In this document: one piece after another, positions 52,541 through 60,556 of the stretch
Position numbering within the stretch: position 1 is the first letter of the stretch
Layout: every line of letters starts with the position of its first letter
Source: JAWKUK01 sp964402175
Lineage (GTDB): Bacteria; Planctomycetota; UBA1135; GCA-002686595
Assembly: GCA_964402175.1 (NCBI GenBank)
Contig: CAYOBN010000002.1
Location: 62,001-126,000, forward strand
DNA: 64,000 nucleotides
Direction of reading: 5' to 3'
The notes under the pieces: generated by a model
What the model saw: the letters and a program-made list of their open reading frames with translations, nothing else
What the model was told of the DNA's origin: nothing
Database searches by the model: none
Position numbers and translations under genes: made by a program

Positions 52541-54151
52541 ATGCAGCACCTGCGAATCGTCACACGTTTCTTCGCCGCCCTTGCCCTCACCGCGGCGTCC
52601 GCTGCCGCCAGCGAGCGCTACCTCGTCCAAGGCGAAGGCCGCCTCGCAGAGGTCGCCGTCGGGGCGGAGTTCGGGCCGAACGGAAAGGTCCTGTGGTCGG
52701 TCCCCTGTGCGCTCGTCACGGACGCCGCGCTCGCCCCCAATGGCAACGTGTTCGTGACGCTGCCTGACGGGCAGCTCGCCGAGGTCGCGCCGCGCTCCGC
52801 GCGCTGGGTCTGGCGCGCGGACGCCGATCCCGCGCGAAGTCTGCCGCAGCTCGCGGCGCTGCCGCGCGTGCCTTCCGTCGAGCAGCGCCCGATGCGCGAG
52901 GCCCTCGAGGACTTCGGCGACGACATCTCCGTCTGGCGTCTCGTCGAGGACTCCCCTGATGCAGACCTGCTCCGCCGTGCCCGCGACATCCACTGGCGCG
53001 TGATCACGCTCGACACGCACAAGGACATCCGCGATTCGCTGGCCCTTGTTGCCGGAGACCATGGCACCCTCGCGCTGCGCGACGATCCGACTCGCTGGGG
53101 GCCGAATCAAGTCGATCTGCCGAAGATGCGCGCGGGCGGCCTCGATGTGGCGTTCTACATCGTCTACGTCGGTCAGGGGCCGCTGACGACCGAAGGGTTC
53201 GCCGCCGCGAAGGCGCAAGCGCTTGCGAAGTTCGACGCGATCGAGCGTCAGGCGCAGCGCTTTCCGAACGAGATCGTGCTGGCTCGCACCCCGGACGAGG
53301 TCCTGGCCGCAATCGCGGCAGGCAAGCTCGTTTCATGCATCGGCATCGAGAACGGCTACGCGATGGGCGAAGACCTCGGCCTGCTGCAGGAGTTCCATCG
53401 CCGCGGTGCGCGCTACATGAGCATCACGCACAACGGCCACAGCCAGCTCGGTGATTCGAATACGCCAGAGGAGCCGTTACACGGCGGCCTCACGGACCTG
53501 GGGCGGCGTACGATCGAAGAGCTGAACCGCCTCGGCATCATGGTCGATGTCTCCCACTCCGCGAAGTCGACGATGATGCAAGCGCTCGCCTATTCCAGCG
53601 CGCCGGTGATCGCGTCGCATTCGGGAGTACGGGCTCTCTGCGATCATCCGCGCAACCTCGACGACGAACAGCTCCGGGCGCTCGCTGCCAAACGCGGCGT
53701 GCTACAGTGTGTCGCCTTCGACGGTTACGTCGTCGATGCACGCCCGCGGAGCGCTGCGATCGCGGCGGCGCGCGCGGAGCTCGGCCTGCCCGCGGAGGAG
53801 CGCTTCCGCCGCGTCGAACCGGGCAGCGAAGACCAGGAGAAGCTGAGGCTGCTGCGCGAACGCGTGGCTGCGATCGAGGCGCAGCACCCGCGCGCGACGG
53901 TCAAGGACTTCGTCGACCACATCGACCACGCCGTGAAGGTCATGGGGATCGACTTCGTGGCGATCAGCTCCGACTTCGACGGCGGCGGCGGTATCCGTGG
54001 CTGGAACGATGCCAGCGAGACCTTCGAGGTCACCTTCGAGCTGGTACGGCGCGGCTACGACGAAGAGGCTCTGCACAAGCTCTGGTCCGGCAACACGCTC
54101 CGCCTGTGGCGCGAGGTGGAGGCCGCCGCAGCAGAGATGAGCGCGAAGTGA
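52541..54151 (+). CDS. Membrane dipeptidase (M19) with an N-terminal strand-rich module
   Basis: A 536-residue exported protein. Signal peptide residues 1-23. Residues about 24-85 look like one or two propeller blades (N-G-K-V-L-W-S-V, L-A-P-N-G-N-V-F-V-T-L), an unusual addition. The rest is a renal-dipeptidase-like metallopeptidase: H and D in L-D-T-H-K-D, E in G-I-E-N-G-Y-A-M-G, and H in D-V-S-H-S and A-S-H-S-G are the expected zinc ligands. It would cleave dipeptides, possibly D-amino-acid ones, outside the cytoplasm. The start lies only 31 bp from the divergent PSCyt1 gene. Confidence 0.83.
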   Translation: MQHLRIVTRFFAALALTAASAAASERYLVQGEGRLAEVAVGAEFGPNGKVLWSVPCALVTDAALAPNGNVFVTLPDGQLAEVAPRSARWVWRADADPARSLPQLAALPRVPSVEQRPMREALEDFGDDISVWRLVEDSPDADLLRRARDIHWRVITLDTHKDIRDSLALVAGDHGTLALRDDPTRWGPNQVDLPKMRAGGLDVAFYIVYVGQGPLTTEGFAAAKAQALAKFDAIERQAQRFPNEIVLARTPDEVLAAIAAGKLVSCIGIENGYAMGEDLGLLQEFHRRGARYMSITHNGHSQLGDSNTPEEPLHGGLTDLGRRTIEELNRLGIMVDVSHSAKSTMMQALAYSSAPVIASHSGVRALCDHPRNLDDEQLRALAAKRGVLQCVAFDGYVVDARPRSAAIAAARAELGLPAEERFRRVEPGSEDQEKLRLLRERVAAIEAQHPRATVKDFVDHIDHAVKVMGIDFVAISSDFDGGGGIRGWNDASETFEVTFELVRRGYDEEALHKLWSGNTLRLWREVEAAAAEMSAK

Positions 54152-54272
54152 AACCGCTGCGCTCGGGGGCCTCGCCCGGAACACAGGTCTCACACAGAGA
54201 CGCAGCGTGCAACGGAGAGGCGCGCTAGAGTGCTGGGGGCTTCGACTGCCTCCCCTCACCTAGGAGCCTACC

Positions 54273-55580
54273 TTGCAGTTCCCGAGCGCAACCCGCCTCT
54301 CCTTTGCGATCTCCGCTGCCCTCTGTCTCCCTGGCCTCGCGTTTGCACAGAACGACGAGTGCTCGACCGCAGCGACCCTGACCCCTGGCACCGTCGCGTT
54401 CGACACGACCGCGGCGACGCTCAGCCCCCAGCCGTGGCCCTGCGCGGCCAGCACGGCCCCCGACCTCTGGTACCGCTTCACCGCGACCTCGACGGGGAGC
54501 GCGAGCGTCAGCACCTGCAACGGGACGACCTACGACTCCGCTCTCCAGGCCTTCTCGGGCACCTGCGGCGCGCTGGTCCCGATCGTGTGCAACGACGACT
54601 CGTGCGGACTGCAGAGCCGAATCCAGTTCCCCGTCACGGCGGGTCAGACCTACTTCGTGCGCGTCGGCGGCTACGCGGGCAGTTCGGGTCAAGGCAACCT
54701 GACGTTCAACGACGGCACCCCGGTGCTCAACCCGACGAACGGGAACTACTACGCGGCCATCTCCGCGCCGGGCATCACGTGGACCCAAGCCCGCACCGCT
54801 GCGGCGGCCGCGACGTTCCAGGGTCGCCAGGGCCGTCTCGCGACCCTGAACGACCAACAGGAGAACGACTTCGTCTTCCAGCAGCTCGGCGGAGTCAACA
54901 ACTACTGGATCGGCGGCTTCCAGAACACGTCCTCGCCGAGCTACTCGGAGCCGGGCGGCGGCTGGGAGTGGATCACGGGTGAGCCCTTCACGTTCACCCA
55001 GTGGCTTCCGGGTGAGCCGAACAATGCGGGCGCCTTCGGCGCCGAGGACTTCCTGGAGCTCCTCCAGTCGCCGGGCTTCGGCGAGACCTGGAACGACGTC
55101 GCAGAGCCCGAGCACCCCGCAGGTTACGTCATCGAGTTCGCCGACACTGGCATCGGCACGGCGTACTGCAACCCGGCGAACAACAACTCGACCGGCGCTC
55201 CGGCGACGCTGCGCGGCGCTGGCTCCGCGAGCGTGGCCAGCAACAACCTGACCCTCGTCGCAGACGACCTGCCGACGAACGCCTTCGGCTTCTTCCTCAC
55301 GAGCGCGACGCAAGGCTTCACGCAGAACCCCGGCGGCAGCTCGGGCAACCTGTGCCTCGGCGGTGCGATCGGACGCTACGTCGGGCCCGGTCAGATCAAG
55401 AACTCCGGCGCGGCCGGTGAGTTCTCGCTGCTGCTGAACCTGGCCCAGACGCCGAGCCCGTCGGGCTTCGTGGCGGTGATGCCTGGCCAGACCCGCAACT
55501 TCCAGGCGTGGTATCGCGATGCCGTCGGCGGCAGCGCGACCTCCAACTTCACGCACGGACTGCGGGTCACGTTCAACTGA
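54273..55580 (+). CDS. Secreted C-type lectin-domain protein with shared C-terminal domain
   Basis: A 435-residue exported protein starting on TTG. Signal peptide residues 1-26 (ending G-L-A-F-A-Q). Residues about 28-145 resemble a pre-peptidase-type beta-sandwich (D-L-W-Y-R-F-T-A-T, S-A-L-Q-A-F-S-G). Residues about 150-290 form a C-type lectin domain: N-Y-W-I-G-G-F, W-I-T-G-E-P-F-T-F-T-Q-W, G-E-P-N-N and T-W-N-D-V supply the usual Trp and Ca-site residues. Residues 298-435 are the YC...NSTG...GRYVGPGQI domain (55164-55577). Likely a surface carbohydrate-binding protein. A strong hairpin follows. Confidence 0.82.
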   Translation: MQFPSATRLSFAISAALCLPGLAFAQNDECSTAATLTPGTVAFDTTAATLSPQPWPCAASTAPDLWYRFTATSTGSASVSTCNGTTYDSALQAFSGTCGALVPIVCNDDSCGLQSRIQFPVTAGQTYFVRVGGYAGSSGQGNLTFNDGTPVLNPTNGNYYAAISAPGITWTQARTAAAAATFQGRQGRLATLNDQQENDFVFQQLGGVNNYWIGGFQNTSSPSYSEPGGGWEWITGEPFTFTQWLPGEPNNAGAFGAEDFLELLQSPGFGETWNDVAEPEHPAGYVIEFADTGIGTAYCNPANNNSTGAPATLRGAGSASVASNNLTLVADDLPTNAFGFFLTSATQGFTQNPGGSSGNLCLGGAIGRYVGPGQIKNSGAAGEFSLLLNLAQTPSPSGFVAVMPGQTRNFQAWYRDAVGGSATSNFTHGLRVTFN

Positions 55581-55598
55581 GCGACGGCGACCGACAAA

Positions 55599-55634
55599 AC
55601 GAGCCCGAAGCGCAGCAGTGCGCTTCGGGCTCGT
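55599..55634. terminator. 16-bp hairpin between convergent genes
   Basis: A perfect 16-bp stem (55599-55614 with 55619-55634, ACGAGCCCGAAGCGCA) with loop GCAG lies 18 bp after the C-type lectin gene and 6 bp before the convergent gene end. An AAAA before the stem gives a short U-run only for the minus-strand transcript. Confidence 0.8.
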
Positions 55635-55640
55635 GCGTCT

Positions 55641-56186
55641 TCAGAGCGAGATCCCGACGCTCACCCCGGCGTAGTAGTCGCCATCCTGCTCGGCGACCAC
55701 GATGCCGAGCCGACGCCCGTCGTCCAGGAAACGATCGAGCATGTGGTGCAGGTTGTGGCCGTCCCACACGTGGGTGCTGACCCACGTGCGGCCCCAGCGG
55801 ATGTTGGCGCCGGCGAGGAACTCCCACTGATCGAGGAAATCGCCGTAAGCCGTGCCGATGTAGGGCGCGACCGGCAATCCCGTGTAGTGCTGCAGGTCCT
55901 TCGCGATCGTCGCGTAGTACGCGCGGCCGTAGGGGGTACCGATGCGGTCGGAGCTCGTACCGATCATCACGGACGGCCGCGTCAGCGTCTCGTCCAAGAT
56001 GCGGATGTTCGCGAGCAGCCCGATGTCGTCGTCGAGGGGGTTGTACTCCACCCCCACGAACGCGTTCGGCAGAACCGCGTAGGTCGCCGTAAGGCGCAGC
56101 TCCGCGCGCTCGACCGGGATACCGGGGAGCCAGCGCGCTGCGAGGTTCCACTTCGTTGCTGTGCCGCCGGTGCCACGCACCGGCAT
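55641..56186 (-). CDS. Beta-barrel-like protein, unknown function
   Basis: A 181-residue protein made of alternating strands (A-E-L-R-L-T-A-T-Y-A-V, S-V-M-I-G-T-S, A-P-Y-I-G-T-A-Y) ending Y-Y-A-G-V-S-V-G-I-S-L, as in outer-membrane barrels. There is no signal peptide at the ATG 56186, and an in-frame stop lies four codons upstream, so either export is missing or this is the 3' part of a decayed gene. Catalytic motifs are absent. Lies downstream of the GlcNAc-kinase gene on the same strand. Confidence 0.5.
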   Translation of the reverse strand: MPVRGTGGTATKWNLAARWLPGIPVERAELRLTATYAVLPNAFVGVEYNPLDDDIGLLANIRILDETLTRPSVMIGTSSDRIGTPYGRAYYATIAKDLQHYTGLPVAPYIGTAYGDFLDQWEFLAGANIRWGRTWVSTHVWDGHNLHHMLDRFLDDGRRLGIVVAEQDGDYYAGVSVGISL

Positions 56187-56327
56187 ACCCTCACCGGGTC
56201 ACAACGGTCACGAGGGAACGAGTGAGGCCGGAGCCTCGACCTCGTCGACCTCTTGCTGCAGGAGAGGGTCGCCGCCGAGGCTACCGAGGGCGGCGAGAAT
56301 GAACGAGGGCAGATGCATGGCGGCATC

Positions 56328-57353
56328 TTAACACTCCGACTGCGGCGACCGCGCCAGCAGCGCCGCGACCGCGCTCTCCCGCTCGATGCCCGCCAAACCG
56401 AGCGCCAGAACGGCAGCCCCGACGACGTTCTCCAGCTTGGCCTGCACCAGCGTGGCATGGGGCACGCGGCGCAGGATCGCAGCACGGATCCGCGCACCGT
56501 AGTCCGGATGCGCCGCCAAACCGCCGGTCGCGACGACCTCCAGCGGCGGCGCCGTCCAAGCGAGCACTCGCGCGGCCGCTTCGACACATTCGGCGAGCGC
56601 TTCGGCACCATCATCCAAGAGCTGGTTCGCGACGGCGTCACCCTCGGCTGCCGCGGCGGTGACGAGCCGTGCGAGGCCGGCCCGGCGCGCACGTGAGAGA
56701 CCATCGCGATCGACGGCGCGGAGCATCGCGCGCATCTCCGTGATCTCGAGCGCCTCGCGGACCCGCTCTTCCAGCTGGGTCGCGGGCCCACGTCCGTCGA
56801 AGGCTCGCGCCGCGGCGGTCATCGCCTTGGTTCCGAGCCATGTCGCGCTGCCGACGTCGTCGAGCAAGCTGCCCCAGCCGCCGACCTGTCGCGCAAAACC
56901 GTCAGCGCGCCGACCGTAACAGGAGGACCCAGTGCCGACGATCAACGCGATACCGTCGCCGCCTGCGAGGCCGCCAGCGAGCGCCGCAGCAAGGTCGATG
57001 TCGACCTTCGTACGCCCAGGCGGAGCCAGTCCGAGGCGCTCGGCGATATCGCTGACTTCGGCGCGATCAGCTGCGAGGCCGACGCTGGCCATCGCCAGGA
57101 ACGCGGCAGCGACAGGACGCGGAGCGAGGCCCGCCAGAGACCACGCTGCACGCCACGCCGTGTCGAGGTGCGCCATGAGGCGCTCGCGACCCACGTCGTG
57201 CAGATTGCCGCTGGGACCCTCGCCCACGCCGAGCAACGCGCCGTCCGCGCGCAGCAGGGCGACGCGTGTGTGTGTGCCCCCACCGTCGATCCCCGCGACG
57301 ATGGAGCCAGCGTCCTGATCCCGTGACCCAGGTGCAGTCGTCAAAGCGCTCAC
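56328..57353 (-). CDS. N-acetylglucosamine kinase-like BadF/BadG-family ATPase
   Basis: A 341-residue sugar kinase of the ASKHA fold. The N-terminal phosphate-1 loop G-I-D-G-G-G-T-H-T-R-V-A is clear; G-T-G-S-S-C-Y-G forms the second phosphate loop and A-T-G-G-L-A the adenosine site. Members phosphorylate N-acetylglucosamine released from peptidoglycan or chitin. The first 15 residues lie outside the fold and an internal start is possible. It may be transcribed after the metallophosphoesterase gene, 22 bp upstream. Confidence 0.82.
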   Translation of the reverse strand: MSALTTAPGSRDQDAGSIVAGIDGGGTHTRVALLRADGALLGVGEGPSGNLHDVGRERLMAHLDTAWRAAWSLAGLAPRPVAAAFLAMASVGLAADRAEVSDIAERLGLAPPGRTKVDIDLAAALAGGLAGGDGIALIVGTGSSCYGRRADGFARQVGGWGSLLDDVGSATWLGTKAMTAAARAFDGRGPATQLEERVREALEITEMRAMLRAVDRDGLSRARRAGLARLVTAAAAEGDAVANQLLDDGAEALAECVEAAARVLAWTAPPLEVVATGGLAAHPDYGARIRAAILRRVPHATLVQAKLENVVGAAVLALGLAGIERESAVAALLARSPQSEC

Positions 57354-57375
57354 ATGCGCAGCATAAGCGGCCGTG

Positions 57376-59388
57376 TCAGTCGCAGAGCGTGACTTCGACC
57401 GCGTCCGTCAGGTTCGACCCGCCCGGGGTCGAGTCGCGGTGCCAGCACTGGAACGTCCAGGTCGAGCCCGACGTCGCCTGGCCAAGAAACACCGGCGCCG
57501 ACAGGTCGAGCTGCAGCGACGCCTGGCCCAGGAGGTCGACGGTGGCCAGCGGGGGCAGCCGTAGGACCCCGCCACCGACGCAGAGGAGGCCATCGCCGAC
57601 CGGAGCGCTCGTACGGCTCCGCCCAGCGAGGAAGAGCGCGGGCGCCCCAGAGGGCAATCCGGAGGCGATCAGCTCGAGCGTGTTGGCAGCGACGCTCGTC
57701 GATCCCAGGAGCTGCAGGAGTCCCGTGTTACCGGTCGAGTTCGGCTGCCCCGGGCAGTAGCTCACTGGTCCAGCGCACGGCTCGGTGAACTGCACCGTGA
57801 GCAGCGGGCGCTCCATGACCTCGAGCCACTCCCGAGAGCGGAAGGACCAACGGTCGTTCCCGCCGGCGAGGACGACCCAACCTTGATTCGGCGCACCGTC
57901 CGCCCACGCCTGGACCGCTGCGGTCACGTCGAACGAGCGAGTCCCCTTCGATGAGACGTAACCGCGTGTGTTCGCGTCGATCGAGGCGCTCGCCTCCGCG
58001 CCCAGCTGGACCCCGCCGCTGAGTGAGTCCCACGTGGAGTCCTCGGCCCACGCCGTGAGCATGCGGTGCAGCGTGCCGCCGCTGCCGCTCTCCGCCGCCG
58101 ACCCTTCGGTGGTCAAGGTCAACACCGCGCGCTGCACACGCGCGCCGGCCGGCACCTGTCCCGAGCCCGCGCCGATGATGCCGTCGAACGCGAGGAGGCC
58201 TTGCTCGCGATCCGCGTCCCCGTCGCAGCGCACCTCCTGGAGCGTGCCGTGGGTCGCTCCAGGCAGCGTCTCGCCGGCGGCGCCGTTTCCGATGTACGCG
58301 TCGCGGCCGCCGAGCCAAACGCCTGCGCCGAGGTCTTGCCCATGACGGAAGCGCCGCACCGTCGTGCGTTCGAGCTCGAAGCGGTGCGCCTCGAGGTCGT
58401 ACGGCAGCTCGAAGTTCGCCGTGGGATCGGTGCTGCGGTCGAGGCCCGCGGTGACCCCCGGGACGTACGTCGGCGAAGTGGTGCGCGCGCGAATGCGCTC
58501 TTCGCTCGGCTCGAAGCCCAACGTCATGAGCCAGCCGTTGCCGCCATTGGGATCGAACTGTTGGTCGTTCAGGATCTGGTGCACGGGCCGGCCGAACGCG
58601 TTCAGATCGCTGCGGAAGCCGCTGCCGTAGATGTGACCGCACAGGAGCAGCACGACCTCGGGATTCGGCTCGAGCAACTTGCGGAAGACCTGCTGCGCGT
58701 CGTTGTCCCCAGCGCCGTCGGGCGTCGCGCCGCCCGTCTGCCAGTTCGCGGGCGAGCCCGGGCTCAGGTGTTCGTGGGTGGTCACGATCACCGGCAGACC
58801 AGGGTGGCGCGCGATCTCGCGGCTGGCAAACGCGAGCGCCGCGTCGGAGGGACGCCACTCGAGGCTCAGGTGCAGCCAGGCGCCCTCCGGCGTCTCGAAG
58901 CGTTGGACGTGATTGAGGCCGTCGACGGAGGAGCCGCGGTACCACGAGCGACCGCCGTAGCGGCTCGGACCGAAGAAGTCGCGGTACCGAGCGCCCCCGG
59001 AGGCCTTGTTCGAGACCACCGCGTAGTCGTGGTTCCCGATGACCGCGGAGTAGGGGACGCGACCTTCAGGCTCCTGCGCGAGGTTGCCATCGAGGCGACG
59101 CATCGCTGTGTCGGCGTTGTTCCACTCGAAGATGTTCTGGTTCGCGCCTTGCGCGCCGCTCTCGACGATGTCGCCGACGTGAGAGACGAACGCGATCCGT
59201 TTACTGGTGAGGTTGTCGACGATCCACTGGGTCTGCGCGATGAAGATCGGCGCGAGCGCTGCGCTCTCGGAGTAGTACTGCGTGTCAGGGAGGGCGACGA
59301 CGCTGAAAGAGAGCTGCGCGGCAGCGAGCGACAGTGCACAAGGGATCATCGTGTAGACGATGCCACGGCTGTGCAGCCGCAGGATCAA
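57376..59388 (-). CDS. Secreted metallophosphoesterase with DNRLRE and divergent C-terminal domain
   Basis: A 670-residue exported protein. Signal region residues 1-25 (an internal ATG at 59349 would also give a signal). Residues about 30-300 are a calcineurin-like phosphoesterase: L-P-D-T-Q-Y-Y, H-V-G-D-I-V-E-S-G, I-G-N-H-D-Y, T-T-H-E-H and L-C-G-H-I-Y-G-S-G provide the metal ligands. Residues about 365-535 resemble a DNRLRE extracellular beta domain. The last 127 residues start Y-C-P-G-Q-P-N-S-T-G and are a divergent form of the shared C-terminal domain, lacking the R-Y-V-G-P-G-Q-I stretch. Start by TTG, 8 bp after the TPR gene stop. Confidence 0.82.
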   Translation of the reverse strand: MILRLHSRGIVYTMIPCALSLAAAQLSFSVVALPDTQYYSESAALAPIFIAQTQWIVDNLTSKRIAFVSHVGDIVESGAQGANQNIFEWNNADTAMRRLDGNLAQEPEGRVPYSAVIGNHDYAVVSNKASGGARYRDFFGPSRYGGRSWYRGSSVDGLNHVQRFETPEGAWLHLSLEWRPSDAALAFASREIARHPGLPVIVTTHEHLSPGSPANWQTGGATPDGAGDNDAQQVFRKLLEPNPEVVLLLCGHIYGSGFRSDLNAFGRPVHQILNDQQFDPNGGNGWLMTLGFEPSEERIRARTTSPTYVPGVTAGLDRSTDPTANFELPYDLEAHRFELERTTVRRFRHGQDLGAGVWLGGRDAYIGNGAAGETLPGATHGTLQEVRCDGDADREQGLLAFDGIIGAGSGQVPAGARVQRAVLTLTTEGSAAESGSGGTLHRMLTAWAEDSTWDSLSGGVQLGAEASASIDANTRGYVSSKGTRSFDVTAAVQAWADGAPNQGWVVLAGGNDRWSFRSREWLEVMERPLLTVQFTEPCAGPVSYCPGQPNSTGNTGLLQLLGSTSVAANTLELIASGLPSGAPALFLAGRSRTSAPVGDGLLCVGGGVLRLPPLATVDLLGQASLQLDLSAPVFLGQATSGSTWTFQCWHRDSTPGGSNLTDAVEVTLCD

Positions 59389-59395
59389 GCGCTCA

Positions 59396-60556
59396 TCAAC
59401 GCTCTCTCAGTTGCGCGAGGGCCTCCGCGAGCTCGCGGTCGCTCGGATGGAGGGCGAGCCCGAGCTCGAAGGTCCCGCGCGCTTCGTCGAATCGGCCGAG
59501 GTCGCGGAAGCAGAGCCCGCGCCGGTGCCACGCGCTGGCGAGCGGCGCGACGAAGTCACCCACTGGCTCCGCGGCGATGTAGTCGGCGAGCAGCTCGAGG
59601 GCTTGCTCGAGTTCGAAGCCGCCGCGTTGCCTGACGCGAGCGGTCTCGTAGGCGGCCTGATACCAGAACACGTCGCGCGTCCCCGCGAGGAGCGCGGTGT
59701 ACACGGGCGCGGCCTCGCGAAAGCGATGTTGCTCCTGCAGGATCTGACCGTGTAGCAGTGTCAACCGCGCGACATGCGCCCGGCTCGCATCGGTTGGTAG
59801 CGCGACCTGGGCGACGACATCGAGCGCCTCCATCCAGCGCTCCTCCGCTGCGTGCGCCTGCGCGCGCCAGAGCGAATGGCGCACGGGATCGAGCTCGGCG
59901 AGCTGCGCGATGCGTTCTTCCGCGGAGCGTTTGTTGCCGATGGGCCAGGGCGCGAGCAGCAAGATGCCGAGCTCTTCGTCGCGCGCTTCGAAGTTCGTGG
60001 GATCCAGCTCGATCGCGGCCACGAGCTCACCCTTGATGACGCCGACATCCCCGAGCGACGACAGCGCCGCGGTCCAGCCGCGCTCACGGGTGCGCTGCAT
60101 CAAGCGCGCCGCCAGGACACGCGCGCGGTGGTAGTGCGCCTCGGAGCTCTCGGGAGCCAGCGCGAGCGCCGCGTCGATGTCCTGGAGCGCACGCTCGAAG
60201 GCCCCGAGCACGCGCTGGGCCGCAGAGCGCGCTGTGAGCCAGCGCGCGCGCAGCGCCGCGGAGCTCGCGGCGTCGACGTCGGCGAGGGCGCGATCGAGCT
60301 GCGCGAGGGCCGCGCGAACCGAGCGGCTCTCTCCGAGGCGCGCGACTTCGTCTGCGCTGGGCAGCTCGTCGCGCGGCGCCTCGGCGCTGGGCTCTCCCAG
60401 CGGCTCCCGAGCGGCGGACGGAGTCGCGCGAGGCGCGAGCGCGCCGACCGCCCAGTAGACGACGACAGCCGCGCCCAGCGCGGCTGTCATCAGAAGCACG
60501 GTGCCGAGCTTGCGCACGCCGCGCTCAATCCATGTGCGCGACGACCCGCTCGTCAC
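59396..60556 (-). CDS. Membrane-anchored TPR-repeat protein
   Basis: A 386-residue protein with one N-terminal membrane helix (L-L-M-T-A-A-L-G-A-A-V-V-V-Y-W), a low-complexity linker and about six helical repeats with TPR spacing, for example L-G-A-F-E-R-A-L-Q-D-I-D-A-A-L-A-L-A-P and L-G-R-F-D-E-A-R-G-T-F-E-L-G-L. It probably acts as a protein-binding scaffold. The GTG at 60556 overlaps the radical SAM gene by 32 bp; a GTG at 60517, just past that stop, is an equally good start. Followed by the metallophosphoesterase gene after 7 bp. Confidence 0.78.
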   Translation of the reverse strand: MTSGSSRTWIERGVRKLGTVLLMTAALGAAVVVYWAVGALAPRATPSAAREPLGEPSAEAPRDELPSADEVARLGESRSVRAALAQLDRALADVDAASSAALRARWLTARSAAQRVLGAFERALQDIDAALALAPESSEAHYHRARVLAARLMQRTRERGWTAALSSLGDVGVIKGELVAAIELDPTNFEARDEELGILLLAPWPIGNKRSAEERIAQLAELDPVRHSLWRAQAHAAEERWMEALDVVAQVALPTDASRAHVARLTLLHGQILQEQHRFREAAPVYTALLAGTRDVFWYQAAYETARVRQRGGFELEQALELLADYIAAEPVGDFVAPLASAWHRRGLCFRDLGRFDEARGTFELGLALHPSDRELAEALAQLRER

